Shown here: piece after piece, positions 1 to 56,966 of the stretch
Position numbering within the stretch: the first letter of the stretch is position 1
How the letters are laid out: every line of letters begins with the position of its first letter
Assembly (NCBI GenBank): GCA_033675545.1
Contig: JAWDGP010003890.1
Span: 278,501-342,500 of the forward strand
DNA from: Elysia crispata
Lineage: Eukaryota; Mollusca; Gastropoda; Plakobranchidae
Direction of reading: 5' to 3'
DNA: 64,000 bases
The notes under the pieces: model-generated
What the model saw: the letters and a program-made list of their open reading frames with translations, nothing else
What the model was told of the DNA's origin: nothing
The model's database searches: none
Made by a program: the position numbers and the translations under genes

Positions 1-430
1 AATTTACAATAATGATTTTGTATTATTACGTCGGGTTATAGATAAAGAAAAAAATGAAGTCAGTTGGAAAAAGGGAAAGTTGGTGAAATGGGACGAAAAT
101 GATATTTGTGATTTGTCCTTTGAAAAAAAGGATATAAGTTAAAATAGAAAAACTAGAATTTGATTCTACAGTGATGAAATTGTATTATTAAACTCGTTTA
201 GAGAGATACAAACGCTAGAATTCGATTCTACAGTGATGGTTTTTTTTATTATTATGCTGGTTTATGGAGATAAAAAGCTAGGATTTGAATTTACAATAAT
301 GATTTTGTATTATTACGTCGGGTTATAGATAAAGAAAAAATTGAAGTCAGTTGGAAAAAGGGAAAGTTGGTGAAATGGGACGAAAATGATATTTGTGATT
401 TGTCCTTTGAAAAAAAGGATATAAGTTAAA
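1..430 (+). repeat. Tandem/direct repeat with 287-bp offset
   Basis: Bases 1-142 recur almost exactly at 288-430. Between them are degenerate ~60-bp units beginning CTAGAATTTGATTCTACAGTGATG, with a related end. The array may extend left of the window. Confidence 0.85.
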
Positions 431-802
431 AATATTTTAAGCAGAAATCCGACAATGAAGTTAGAAGTAAGTACAACCTGATAACAAAGTTCTATCTGTG
501 AAGGGTGATAGATTATATTGTGATTTAACATGCAAGTAACGAGAAAGACATTTTTCCCAGGTTATGGTAGGTTTAATCCACCAGTATATTTATTCTGTAG
601 AGTGGTTAAAAGTAATATCAATTACTATTATGAAAATGACGGATGGTAAGCTTTGTACAATGATTTTAAATCACTTAATGAATAACATAAACATTTACGT
701 AAACTCTGAATGTATTGAACGTAGGAGTTATACAGAGTGTTATACAGAGTTTATTCATAGACATGCAAATTATATAAAAAAAAAAATTCTAATACACACT
801 GT

Positions 803-1130
803 TTCACAAAAGTATTTGATTCAAGAGTTAATTTAATCTCATTAAGATCTGACATAGATTTTGGTAATCATCCAAATAGAACACACTTTATCGATTTACT
901 TAAAAGTGAAATAAAACATTTTAAGAAAATCTTTCTAAAATTACAATAAATGTAACTGTACAAATTTTTTTTTAATCTACTATTAAACCTCTTATTAATT
1001 AGGGAAAATGGAGGAATTCTCTCTCCCGTTCAAGATTATCAATCATTTTTAAGGGGAAATTTTCGCATAAAGAAACAAAAAAATTTTCAATTATTCACAG
1101 ACACATTCTAGGTTGTATTTCGTCGTATGG
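803..1130 (+). repeat. ~330-bp direct repeat, copy 1
   Basis: Shares TTAAACCTCTTATTAATTAG, GAATGGAGGAAT-like sequence, CTCTCCCGTTCAAGATTATC and CAGACACATTCTAGG with 2188-2536. Non-coding. Confidence 0.85.
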
Positions 1131-1589
1131 CCATAGGGTGTTGATTTATTCAAGTGTCCACCATTCAGACAAAGTTGTTTTTCCTGGATCGATTTAACAG
1201 ACAAAATCAACAAAGTCCAAAACGGCGGCCACCTGCAAGGTAGCCAATGGATCGAAGAACTATGTTGGACCGTGTTTTCTCTGTGTATGACCTCTGGCTT
1301 GTAATTAACTAAATCTAGAACAAGACATTGTTGAGGCAACAAACGTGGGACCTTTTTTCAATCAGTTTCAGCTTTAGAAAAAAAAATTAAATTAAAAAAA
1401 CAAAAAACTATCTGGGTTATATGTTCATGTGGGCGTGTGGCTGACATTGGTTTTCACTTTTTCCTCCCATTGTTTTGCTTTCACCCTATACGTTTTTTTG
1501 CACGATAAGTGCGACTGAGTCAACTGGCTGATGCAATATGCCGCGACATGTCGCTCAATGTATTGACCCCGTGACCGCGTGAGCTCAAA

Positions 1590-1711
1590 ATTTCCGAAAC
1601 TTACGCATCAACCCTTGTTTTCCCACTGCGTGTGTGGTATGTAAGAAATACAGCCCAGAATGCCTTGAACATATAATTATCTTGTGCAACGCCTAGCATT
1701 CCTTCTGTGGG
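1590..1711 (+). mobile_element. Possible LINE zinc-knuckle/RNase H-end remnant
   Basis: A short frame reads INPCFPTACVVCKKYSPECL then EHIIILCNA and stops at TAG. The pattern C-x2-C...E-x2-EH...C resembles the zinc-binding tail that follows reverse transcriptase or RNase H in LINEs. It is only about 40 residues, so support is weak. Confidence 0.3.
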
Positions 1712-2187
1712 TATGGTGGGTCTAAGACACATAATAGTGTGTTTTAAAAATAACATCAATGGAATCTATGTAAATGATATAAACGAATAGGACTTTGTTA
1801 CGTATGTTGATATATTAAAAGAGATAAATCATATAAGATCATTGCCTGTTAAATTATCTTTAATCTGTTTTTGACTTTCAATTAACATTGCATTAGAATT
1901 AAACACATTTGATAATTCACATCAGATTTCTTCCTAACGTTCATTAATTAGGCTTTTGCTCCAGTAAACATATTTTTTCTTGTGCTCTTTAAATGCGGTA
2001 TGAAGAGAAATAGAAACTGGATGCTAAGAAAGCTTTGAGGATTCAAACAAGGTCCCACGTTTTACTTCTGAAAAGGAATCACAAAAAAGAAAGATTAATA
2101 ATTATGGGGGTGAAACCTGAGCCTTGTAAAGACTAGGTATTTGTTAAATTGTGTAGATATAATTTAAAGACAATTTATGATAAGAAT

Positions 2188-2536
2188 TACACAAAATTAT
2201 TTGATTCAAGAGCAAATTTAATCACATCAAGAACTGACATAGAATTTCGTATATATCTAAATAGAACATACTTTACAGATTTAGATAAAAGTAAAGCTGG
2301 ACATTTTTAGAAAATCTATCTAATAATACAATAAATATAACTGAACAAACTTTTTTTTTTGGTTGCTGTTTGTTTAAAACCTACGATTAAACCTCTTATT
2401 AATTAGGGAGAATGGAGGAATCCTCTCTCCCGTTCAAGATTATCAATCATTTTTAAGGAGAAATTTTTCCATAAAGGAACAATATTTTTTTTCACTCATC
2501 CACAGACACATTCTAGGATATGTTTTGTCGTATTCC
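2188..2536 (+). repeat. ~340-bp direct repeat, copy 2
   Basis: Second copy of 803-1130, about 1.4 kb downstream in the same orientation, with moderate divergence. Confidence 0.85.
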
Positions 2537-2544
2537 GACTCATC

Positions 2545-2998
2545 AGTGTTCCTGGTCCATGTAGTTCTTGGATGACTCAATTTTTCAGTCCTCCAGGTCT
2601 TTCCTTTCTCTTATCTTGTCTCCTGAACATGGAGATCCTTAGCTTTACAGGCCTTGGCTCTCTTCCAGCTATTCTTCCTGGACCTAAACTTTTGGACTGG
2701 TCTTTGCGGCTTCTGCCTCTGTGATCTCGAAATATAATATCATGACAGCACTTATTACAATATCTTTTTTACACCTCTCCCCTTTTTTTAATCTTCAGTT
2801 CCTGATCCATGTTGTTCTTGTGCACATCAATGCTTCAGGGTTCCGGGTCTTTTTCTTACCTGTCCATGACTATCTCTAGCTTAAGGCTCGGAAGTATCTC
2901 CTCCAGTTTCTCTTCGTCGTCTTTAAGTTCAGGTCTTTGCATCTCCACCTTTTGTGATCTCTAACCATGATATCATGATCAGAGTTATTATAAAAATG
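2545..2998 (+). repeat. Imperfect tandem duplication, ~245-bp period
   Basis: 2545-2755 and 2793-2998 share CCATGTNGTTCTTG, GTCTTT and GTGATCTC-A-ATATCATGA segments in order. Similarity is low. No coding frame. Confidence 0.55.
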
Positions 2999-3249
2999 GA
3001 GAAAACAAATTGAAAAAGAAAATACAAAAAATATTTTCATTCAAATTGTGTGTATATGAAGTATTGAAAAGATATGGGATTATTTGTCAGAATTTTTTTT
3101 ATGCTGGAAAACAAAGCGTCTAAGCTAAAAGCAGGAAAAAAGTATCTTAACTAAATCAGTTTATAAAAGCCCTGGCTGGGAAGGAAGAATTCAGCAAGTT
3201 TCATTAGTACTGCATTAAAGTAAAAATTACAGGAGAAAAAAATACCGTC

Positions 3250-3723
3250 TTAAGCTAGACTACGATGTAATATTTTTAGACTGACCGACATCATTTGCAT
3301 AAACTCCTCCCACCCAGCGGTACGTAGCAGAGTCGCTTTTCGCAAACATGCTAGCCCTCTCACCGTGAACGTAAATGTTATGTAATTGTTCCATGATGAC
3401 TGCCAGCGATGCTCTAATGCTACCGGTACTGAGTACTAGCCTGGACCAGGTGCAAGCGCGCTATGGAGAGTGTGTTTCCACTGCTCCACTGCATGCTCAC
3501 AAAGTTACATTACATAACAACCACATGATCCGAGACAGATATATACCAGCAGCAGCAGCAGATATCACTGGTCTAAACAGCTGACCAGACTGACCAGGCC
3601 TAACGCTCGCTTGCGGCTTCCGGTGTAAACAACGCAGGCCGATTTGCACACGACACTAGGGAAACCACGTGTTTGTAACGTTATGACTCATGCTTAGTGT
3701 ACGTAACTCAATCTGCGAAACAT
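3250..3723 (+). repeat. Dispersed ~0.47-kb repeat, copy 1
   Basis: This is one of two copies in the window; the other (13768-14229) is inverted. It is less AT-rich than its surroundings. Shared blocks include CATAAACTCCTCCCACC, GCTAGCCCTCTCACCG, GACTGCCAGCGATGCTCTAA and CGCTCGCTTGCGGC. I see no coding frame, no terminal inverted repeats and no poly(A) tail. Class unknown; a SINE-like or foldback origin is possible. Confidence 0.85.
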
Positions 3724-3892
3724 GGCTATTATTCACATTGAGCGTAACACATGGAATTAAAATCTATGAATTCATTAATTAAACTTTTTCTTGTATTATA
3801 ATTATACAGGTACAAATCAATGAACATAACTATTAAGGAGAGACAGACTGAAAGTGGAGATAAAGAGATAAATAGATGGATAGAGAGATGGA

Positions 3893-3895
3893 GAG

Positions 3896-3973
<78 letters not shown>
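3893..3973. repeat. (GA)n microsatellite
   Basis: About 80 bp of GA repeat, preceded by GAGATAGAT-type degenerate repeats and followed at 4130-4230 by further impure GA-rich sequence. Confidence 0.95.
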
Positions 3974-3975
<2 letters not shown>

Positions 3976-4239
3976 TGTAAAGAGGCTGAGGGAAATAGGA
4001 AAGAATTTTGATAGACTTTTGACAATGCCTTTTTTGCCACAAAAATTTTGAATACTAGTTGTACCGGTGCACCAATTTCAACAAAGTAGTAATCTGAGTC
4101 AGTTCTTAGATTAATTTAATTTCAAGCGGAGATAGAGAGATAAATAGATTAATAGAGAGATGAAGAGAGATAGAGATAATGAAAGAGAGAGAAAGAGACA
4201 GAGAAAAGGAGAGACAGCGACAGACAGACAGAGCAAGGA

Positions 4240-5350
4240 TGGCAGTGTCTATGATATTAATGTGCAGACCCTTGTATCCACGATCAAAGTCTTAGGAGCA
4301 AGTATGTGTTTAGTTCTTTTAACTACAAACGTTAAACCAATCACCGATGCGTCTATGTAACACGTACACGACCATCCATATGCTATTGGGCGCATTACAA
4401 TAATGTCCATCTTTGTTTCACAGACAATACCTGCATTTGTTGCAACGGGATGAAGGGAATTCATTGAAAAACATGAAGTAAACAAGTTATACAACACTGT
4501 TCACAACCGAGAAATATTAAAAACAGTAAAAAATTCATAAAAATAATGACGAATAAGACCGGAGTCCAAATTAACCCATCTCAGTTGTAGTTCATCCTTT
4601 TAACATCAAAATAATGTACCGCTAGCTCGGGTTCCATTAGATTTTAGAAAGTATAGCGAAAATGGTGAAGACGTTGGTCGAGACTTTGACATTTAAAGAA
4701 ATGAGGTAACAAATTGAACTGAAGTATCAGAGAAGAAGCAAGTGCTATTGGTTACTTCAAGAGCAGCATATTCTTATTTTTAGAGTGAAGATCTTTTAAG
4801 ATTTGAACAAAATGACTGACAATTGTCTACACAGGAAAGAAGCATACAGAGATACGTTTGACATTGAATATGATTAAAAATCGATCTTCATAGAATTCCG
4901 CCGAAGTTTCTATCAATACTTACACATTACTTTCTATTTCGAGCAATGATTAATTAAGATTTAATGTCTTGGTAAAGCTTGATGAAAATTTGCGCAGCAC
5001 AGATTAAAAAAAAAAAAAAAAAGATAAAGTGTAGCTCTACAAAGCAATACACAGCACGAAAGCTTTCGACTTTACCTCTTCAGCAGACAAAAAAACAACA
5101 ATAAGAAACAGCACGCAGAGGTCCACATGTATAAACAAAGAAACTCAAAAGAAAAAAAAAAGGTAGAATTAAAATGAGTTATTTTTTTTTAATTAACAAG
5201 AAAAAAAAGATCTATACAGACAAGAACAAACCCATTAAAAATAAGTGAAAAAAAATACCTGAATGACGGAAAAAATAATGAAAAAAAAAATAATAAAAAG
5301 ATAAGTAAATAAAAAAAGAAATAATGGTCAGGCAAAGAAGGAAATATAAA
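4240..5350. other. Intergenic stretch without recognised gene
   Basis: AT-rich, with a poly(A) run at 5006-5022 and a 12-bp palindrome CGAAAGCTTTCG at about 5058-5069 that recurs at 61598. Nothing coding is recognised. Confidence 0.5.
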
Positions 5351-5356
5351 GAATTG

Positions 5357-5383
5357 GAGAGAGAGAGAAAGAGAGAGAGAGAA

Positions 5384-5454
<71 letters not shown>

Positions 5455-5479
5455 GGGATGATTAATGATTACTAGAATC

Positions 5480-5563
<84 letters not shown>
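5357..5563. repeat. (GA)n...(CT)n inverted microsatellite
   Basis: About 95 bp of GA repeats (5357-5451) are followed after about 28 bp by about 84 bp of CT repeats (5480-5563). Together they can fold into a long imperfect hairpin. A T21-type run follows at 5591. Confidence 0.95.
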
Positions 5564-5568
<5 letters not shown>

Positions 5569-5650
5569 TCTCATTCCCTCTCTTTTCTGTTTTTTTTTTT
5601 TTTTTTTTTTTTGTGGGGGATAGGATTCTGATTGGCCAAATGTGTCGAAT

Positions 5651-6617
5651 TTTAGATTGAAATTTTAGCAATAAGGAACATATTTGGAAACTTGGGCTTT
5701 AACATTCAGAATTTAGATCTAGAATCTAGATAAGAATGAAGGCTGCAGTTTGGGACTGAAAACATAAGACTCGTGAACTCCTATAAGCTAGACCTTAACT
5801 CTGGGCTCTAAATCTTGTCTATATGATAGTGTTAAAGGGACCTCAGATAAACTATTGACTTGAAATGGGCAGGAATAGCGGTTGCTAGTGATTTAGGACC
5901 TAGATCAAGACCCATTTGAATGTTAACTAGCTTCTGATTTCACGTGAAAATAAACAATTGTAAAACTAAAAGATCAGAACTCTTATTAGATCTTAAGTTC
6001 ACAGTACAATCTAATGATATCCTTCTGAATCTATTGCTCTGTCTATTGTTCTCCTCCAGTTGTATAGATTCTATCTTTAATCTATCTTTAAATTAAGATA
6101 AAGTCAAGCTTTTATTATTATTTATTTTTAAACCAGGTATAATTTAGTCCATGTTCATTTTTTTTTTTTCAAATTTCTGTTAAGTGAATGTGCTGCCATA
6201 TGGGTCATAGAACTTGAGTCCTTCTTTTCTTGTTTGGTTCTTTTTCTCTTTCAGCCGAGCCCAGCCCACCACTTTTTGGACTCTCTGCAGATGATGATAC
6301 GGCCAGACGGTTATGATGGTAGAAGATTTTGAAATTATTTTACATTTTGCATCTCCTGAGTCGCAGGGTGTTGTATCACTCTTGCCTGATTCTCTATGAC
6401 CAAGAGGCATAACACATATGATGATGAGGAATTAGAGCCTGAAGATCCTGCTCCCAAGACAATTAGGAGGATTGAAGAAAAGCCAACAGAATAAGGATAG
6501 TTTTCTGTGACAGGGCAGACAATTAAATTAAGAGTCTTGTATGCTTGTATATCTATCTTTATCTGTAACATGGATAACTTTTCTCTTGATTATCCATGCC
6601 TCATAATTATTAAAAAA
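5651..6617 (+). repeat. 0.95-kb dispersed repeat, copy 1
   Basis: Direct copy of 25442-26424 with high similarity across its length. Both contain a polypyrimidine-AG followed by a short peptide-like frame PSPPLFGLSADDDTAR that ends in TGA, and a second short frame TKRHNTYDDEELEPEDPAP. No terminal repeats are visible. Confidence 0.9.
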
Positions 6618-6917
6618 AACATGTATTTTACAATCAAAACGGACGTGGGGATTGTCACATTTTTTGGCTGACGGAGTTCTGGCCTGCGTTTTCACACAGT
6701 GGCATCAATAAGAAATCCTGTATGGTTCTTACCTGACCTCAGTTGGAATAAATCTACATGTACACAAGGCGAAAGTGTAAACTTTGCGGGTCTGAGATGA
6801 ACTAGACCTGCAAAAGATCATTGGCGACTGGACTTGCATTGCTCTGGTTAAAGATTCAAGACTTGTTGAAGCAAAAAGCGACGGCTGTTAGATGGGACTA
6901 GGCCTAATCCACAGATA

Positions 6918-8300
6918 CGAGGGCTCTTTCAGAAATAACCGAAAAACGCCCATAGCTCAGCAACCAGTGGAGCTTTTTTAATTCTGTAAACGACATGATA
7001 TTTCTTATTTCCTTACGGATGTTGCCAGAAATTATGAAGTGCATCATTTTGCACAATGAATGTCTAGACGATTTTAAAGAATGCGGCCCACCTTGAAACT
7101 TGGTCAAAGGAGGAAATCAGAGCTGTCATACGTTTTTTGAACGCCAAAAGTCTGAATCCTACCGAAATTCATAAAGAACTTCAGAGTGTATATGGTGAGC
7201 ATGTTATAAGCCGTACACAAGTCTATCACTGGTGTAATTTGTTTGAAGCCGGCCATTCCGACTTGACAGACAGGGAAGGGAGAGGGCGTTCGATAACTGC
7301 GACGTCAGAAGACAATGTGAAGCGAGTTGATGAGCTTATTCGTCAAGACAGGAGGTTGAAACTTCATGAAATCGCAAGCAGTCTTGAAATTTTGGAAACT
7401 TCTGCCCATAGAATTGTATTTGATGAACTTGGCTACAGAAAAGTAAGCGCAAGATGGGTTCCTAAGCAATTGACAGACAATCATAAAGAACAAAGATTGG
7501 ACATCTGCAGGGAACTTTTGAGAAGAAGCAAGAGCTCACGCAGGGTTCACGGGCATACTGCCAACGCCGGCGGAGACTTTCTAGGGTACGATGTGACTTT
7601 TCTTGACAGCATAGTCACCGGTGATGAAACTTGGTTGCACCATTGCACCCCAGAAACAAAGCAAGATTCGATGTCATGGAAACATCCATCCTCACCTGTC
7701 ACGAAGAAATTCAAAGTCATGCGGTCAGCAAAGAAAATAATGGGAACTGTTTTCTGGGACAGTCGTGGTGTTCTTCTGTTCGAAACCTTACAACCTGGAG
7801 AAACAATCAATGCTGCAAGGTACTGCCAAACTCTTGACAAGCTTAGGGAGGCCATTCGCAGAAAGCGCCCAGGGCAGTTGACCAACAGGGTCATTTTGCA
7901 ACACGACAACGCTACACCCCACACAGCACGAGTGACGCAAGGTTGGCTAGAGAAATATGGATGGTAGATTTTGCCACACCCACCACACAGTCCAGACCTC
8001 GCACCATCTGGTTATCACCTCTTTGGGCCACTGAAACGTAAGCTGGCAGGAAAGCGCTTTGATGACGATGAAGAGCTTGTTGACCATGTGCGGAAATGGC
8101 TACAAAACCTTGACGGAAGTTTCTTCCGAGAGGGTATCTATTCCATGGTGCGGCGTTGGCAAAAGTGTGTTGACAGACTTGGCTGTTACGTAGAGAAATG
8201 AAGGACGAGTCAAGGTATGAACACGTGCAAGAATTTCGTTGATAGCATAAAAAACGCGGATTTTACAGGCATTTTTCGGTTAATTATGAAAGAGCCCTCG
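6918..8300 (+). mobile_element. mariner (Tc1/mariner) transposon, disabled
   Basis: Terminal inverted repeats of about 30 bp begin CGAGGGCTCTTTC at 6918 and mirror GAAAGAGCCCTCG ending at 8300. Both are flanked by the TA target duplication (6916-6917, 8301-8302). The 1,383-bp length fits mariner. The transposase frame starts at ATG 7056 and ends at 8201. It has the paired helix-turn-helix region (IRFLNAKSLNP, SRTQVYHWCNLFEAG), then GDETW and HDN for the first two catalytic aspartates. It is broken by TAG at 7065 and TAG at 7965. The third aspartate of the DD34D triad (PSDY in mariners) reads PSGY. It is therefore dead in cis, though its ends could in principle be mobilised by a related enzyme. 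Confidence 0.93.
7056..8201 (+). pseudogene. mariner transposase pseudogene
   Basis: In-frame TAG codons at 7065-7067 and 7965-7967 interrupt an otherwise continuous transposase. The reading frame runs T-W-S-K-E-E-I-R-A-V-I-R from about 7098 through RTQVYHW, WVPKQLTDNHKEQRL, VTGDETWLHH and VILQHDNATPH. After the second stop it continues LPHPPHSPDLAPSGYHLF to the natural stop after GCYVEK. Apart from these stops there are no frameshifts, suggesting modest age. Confidence 0.9.
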
Positions 8301-8302
8301 TA

Positions 8303-9902
8303 CCATGTCCCTAGCTACGAAAACTTCGCCAAGGTGCGCAAAGACCACCGGTGCGTCCCTGTGGAACTTCTTGAGGGACTCTATCAATAATATTCCTGTC
8401 TAGTGGTCGTCATAATTACCTGTGTGCAGTCGTCACCACATTCCATCCGAGATGATGTCAGCCGAACAGTCCGTTTGCTGCTGAGCGTTCGACTATGGTA
8501 ATCGTCGCTTCAGAATTCTCCAAGAAATCACTGTTGCAAGTTGTTACATTCACGTTACAGTCAATATTTAGAAAGAAATGTGTCCTTTGCAACAATGTGC
8601 CGACTGAAATCTGTTGTGTCCCATGCTGTAGGAGAAGCAGAATCTAGCGCAAGATTTCTTGAATAATAATAAAAAAAACACACAAAAGCAAAATAAAATA
8701 AAATAAAAAAGGACCTCTACCCACGCAAGCATTGTTTCGGTCATTTTCACCAGAAGCATAAAATATAACTAGAACTCTAGTTCTTTATACTTTTTTTTAA
8801 AATCTCCCTCTCCTAACTTGTTTCGCAGCGTTCGCTAACTTTGAGAACATTGTCATTGATATCAATACATCTAATAAAAAGGAGAAAGTAATTATCGCCG
8901 CTTTTACATACGTGTCCCCCTTTACAACTAAAGAGATCTTAAATAGACAGAAGGAGAAAAAAGCACAGTAACCAGGAAGCTTATGTTTGCATCAAAACAA
9001 AATTCCAACTATTTTTTGTGTGCTAAACCATTAAATTTTTATAAGCGATGGACAAACTATGCCATGTTTTGCCTGATTATGTGAATTCTCGGAAACAGCT
9101 TAGGCTGTCTCCTTCAATAGGCTGTTTTCTAGCACAAGAAAGTGAAAATGTCATTGTAACAGGCACGACCTGATTTATAATGGACTCAGCTGCCTCCGGT
9201 ATGGTAGATTATTTAGGTCTTTAAAGAAGAATATTCTCTAGACCTATCGACAAAATTCAGGTTTCATTAAAGTAACACCCAAGCTGATGAGTTTGCTTTG
9301 CATGTAATTCTGCTTCTGCTGGTCAGAAATTAAAAAAAAAAATTATTAGAAATAGCTTGTCATATGACGCCGAAGCGCTGTCACAACATAAAAAATGGAA
9401 AGAGTGGGTGTGATATTAGAGAGACTTAGAGCGAATGGTCGGGAAAGAGCGAGAATGGAAGTGGACGAAAAGTTATATGAGAGAAAGACTGGGAAAGAAG
9501 GAAGTGAATAGGAAGAAGGGAAGACATAGGACACCCTTCTCCCCTATCCCCTCTCTCATCAATTCTGATCGTTCAACAAGACGAAAAAACATACACCCAC
9601 TTATAATAATAATAATAAAGAGAGGTAAATAAGTGATATTAAGAGGAACATTTGTTTAAACAACTACTTTACGAAGAGCTCGCCCATAATATTCAATTTT
9701 TCAATCAGTATTATGTTCCATAAATTTAACAAAGACTAAATCTGATTCATAATCACATTCTTAATTAAAATCATGAGCTAATTTTGTATTTAAAAATCTA
9801 TTTTTAGATTCTTTTAAAATGCTCATTATTTTAATAGACTAGGAAAATACAATTTGGCTGCGTGTTTGGTTATTATATTAACTTTACTGTTTTCTTTCTT
9901 TC

Positions 9903-9933
<31 letters not shown>

Positions 9934-10055
9934 TTTTTTGTTTTGTATACCTTCATGGAAGATCACTTTTTACCCCAACGAAACAGGAAACAAGGCTGAG
10001 CTAAAAACGAAACTAATAATTTACGACGCCGGCAATTTACTTCAATAATTCAGTC
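8303..10055 (+). promoter_or_regulatory. NUP205: NUP205 upstream region
   Basis: Between the mariner element and the NUP205 start I see no gene. There is a T-rich run at 9892-9939, about 115 bases before the ATG, and a small ATA repeat at 9604-9616. No clear TATA box or CCAAT box is visible. The transcription start probably lies between 9940 and 10050, which is an inference from position only. Confidence 0.35.
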
Positions 10056-54026
<43,971 letters not shown>

Positions 54027-54645
54027 AAGGGAGAAATTAGAGACCAGTGAGGACCGAATTCTAAATGATTTGATTAACATTTGATTGACCTTAGAAAAAA
54101 GGCCTATCTTTCTTTATTTTTAAAACACATGCTTTGGTCCCTGGTTAAAATAAGGTCTAAATTTATTACACTCATGCCCAATTATTCTCTATGATGAAAT
54201 ATCCTGCATTTTGTTTTGTAAAATTGTTTTAAATTCTTCAGTTTCTTGTGCCCTGATGTTTTCTTTTTTATTAGACATTGTTGTTACTCTGCATTCTCAT
54301 TAAGTGTATCATTGATATTCAGAGTGTAGTTTTGACCTTTGCACTCAAAAAAAAAAAAAACCCAGCCATTTTCTTGGGTTGGAATTTTAATTGTAATTGT
54401 ATGTCTCATGGGTTATTACATGATAAATATATGCTAACACATGACCGAAAATCAAACAGGTGTGCTGAAAACTGTATTGCTATTTCTGTAACGGATTTCT
54501 AGTACTGCTAGATGGTTATGTTTAAGAGTCTTTTTTAGCTCTGTTGTGACCAGCTTGTCAAATTGTTTGCTTATGTGCAACCCTGTTTTTTATGTGATTA
54601 TTGTATTGTTTAACATGTATATAATAAAATGCAAAATAATCTGGG
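54027..54645 (+). promoter_or_regulatory. NUP205: NUP205 3' UTR and poly(A) signal
   Basis: AT-rich sequence follows the TAA at 54024-54026. A canonical AATAAA lies at 54623-54628, inside ATATAATAAAATGC, about 600 bases past the stop. An A-run at 54347-54360 lies inside the UTR. Cleavage would be expected about 15-30 bases after the signal; the exact end is inferred. Confidence 0.7.
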
Positions 54646-54920
54646 ACCAGACTCAAATTGGATTTGCTTTTCTTTTCTTTTTTAATTTTAAAGTAAAATA
54701 ACCTTTCAACAAAAAGCAAGGAGTAAGAATCTCAAACTATGGATTACAAAATGATGATGCTTTCAGAATTACAGTTGTATGAATTCCATAAAGTTATTTT
54801 TGCTGCGATGAGAGGTATTCAATTTAGGTAGCAGGCTTTTCAAAATATTCCTTGAATTGAATTTCTAGAAATTAATATCTAATATTCACTATGGGTCTCA
54901 ATCCTTATAAAAAAAGTTTC

Positions 54921-55016
54921 TACAATTATCAATTTGGTTAAATTCAAATAATGAAATAGAATAATGTGTACAATTATCAATCTGGTTAAATACAAATAAT
55001 GAAATAGAATAATGTG
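54921..55016 (+). repeat. Two 48-bp tandem units
   Basis: TACAATTATCAATTTGGTTA... (54921-54968) is repeated at 54969-55016 with two substitutions. Intergenic, just past the NUP205 poly(A) site. Confidence 0.9.
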
Positions 55017-55857
55017 AACTTGTTCAATGTGCATTTTTTTCTAATAGACAAAGACATTGGTTAAATTGGATAGAGACTGAAGAAAAAAAAATAAATCCAA
55101 GAGGAAAAAAACAAATTATGATGTTATCTTTTGAATAAATACCTTTTGAATCGTCAAAGACGGAAAAACGAAAATGATCAATGCAGCCGTTTAATGAGGC
55201 AGACCATTTTACTCAGTTTCAAAATTTAATTCATAGCTCTAAATCTAATGAAATCAGGTTGTCAATTTATAAAGTCAAATTTTATTTATTTGTTTCATAT
55301 TCAATATATGAGTCTGCTGTAATTCGAAGGTTAAAGAATTTAAATTCTGAGTTTGAATAATAAATACATGTATTGTTAATCTGAGCAAAGTATAAACACA
55401 ATTGAGTTAACATTTACAACAATGAGACTACTTTAGTAAGTTAAATGTTTAACTTCACAATATAGCAAAATATGTCATGTTTTGAAAGGTATACATCTAC
55501 AACAAAATGCATGAGGGGAAAAATGGAAGAGGAATTTCAGTTACATTTGTATCATTGAAATGGGCTTAAGACACAGTTCCGACATGATTTCAGAAATGTT
55601 ATAATATTATATTCTAAAAAAGTTTGGATATTTTCCTATTTCTGTAGTCTTAGAAAAGAAGGTTCTGAAAAAGTACACCCTGGAATCTAAATATTTGCAA
55701 AGAAATGCCAGTTATCAGGATTGTATCAATATAACCCTGGGGGAGTAATTTAATTTGCTGTTGATACAAGCAGTTTTCATTTGTCTCAAATAGTAAAAGT
55801 AAACGTGTTTTTTTTATTGCTTGAAAAACCTTTAGTTTTCACTCAACTTTATAAACA

Positions 55858-55995
<138 letters not shown>

Positions 55996-56966
55996 AGGGT
56001 TGTGTTGTAGAATTTTTTTTCAGGGGGTGGGTAGGGGGGCGTTTATTATGAACCCTGTCAACATATTGTGATTTTCAATGGGAGACAGCCCCTAATCTAT
56101 TTTTATTTTGAGAAGAAATTTCAATTATTTCCACCTATTATTAGTGTTAACAGGACTTGATAATAACATTCTTGGTAATCTTGAGTAGTTTTTCATAAAC
56201 TCTCGACAATTGTAATTTAAGGCATTACATATATTTATATGTATACATTGTGTTAGGGTACCTTTTAGTTTTCAAGACGATTTAGACTTAGAGAAAGATC
56301 AAGGGCACAGCTGCAGGTTTAAATTGAGTTTTATTAATGAGATTTGGGAGAATGTATGTGGAAACACCACAATATCAGAGATTTAGGTAGAATGTGTGCA
56401 CTGTAACTAAGGTATCAACCTCTATTGATCAGATGAAAGTTCCAAATTTACTGCAAATTCCACAAAAAAAAATTGTGTGGAATAGATTATTGTAAAAATT
56501 TTAATAATACATGTACATTTAATGTTTTCAAACAATTCCTTTGTACATTGCAATGAAGGCATTTCTTGTTTTTCTAAGAGACGGCTGCACTGTGCTCTGC
56601 TTCAATTATAATAATTATGTGAGTGCATACCATGATTTTTAAGCAAGGAAAGAAAAGAGAGCAAATAGAAAGTCTTTATAGATTTTCATTGCCATCTTTA
56701 TTTGCCTGAGCACCGCCCATATTTTAAGGCAAAATATTGTCTCAAAATTTTGGTAGCTGACAAACAATTTTTTCTTTTCATTTTTCAGCATATCTTTGAA
56801 AACAAAAATAATGATCGTTTCAAACCTGTTGTTAGATTGTTTGAACCCTTATTCTGTTGGTTGTAGATGCCCATCTTTCCAGTAAAATTAATGAAAAAAT
56901 TTTAAACCTTGAGTGAAAAACAAATTGACTCTCAAAAAAGATTTCTATTTGATTGCACCAATGCCA

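Noticed and set aside
1091..1342. 83-codon minus-strand frame upstream of the genes
   Set aside because: It overlaps a duplicated non-coding repeat at one end, has no recognisable domain and no splice or promoter support.
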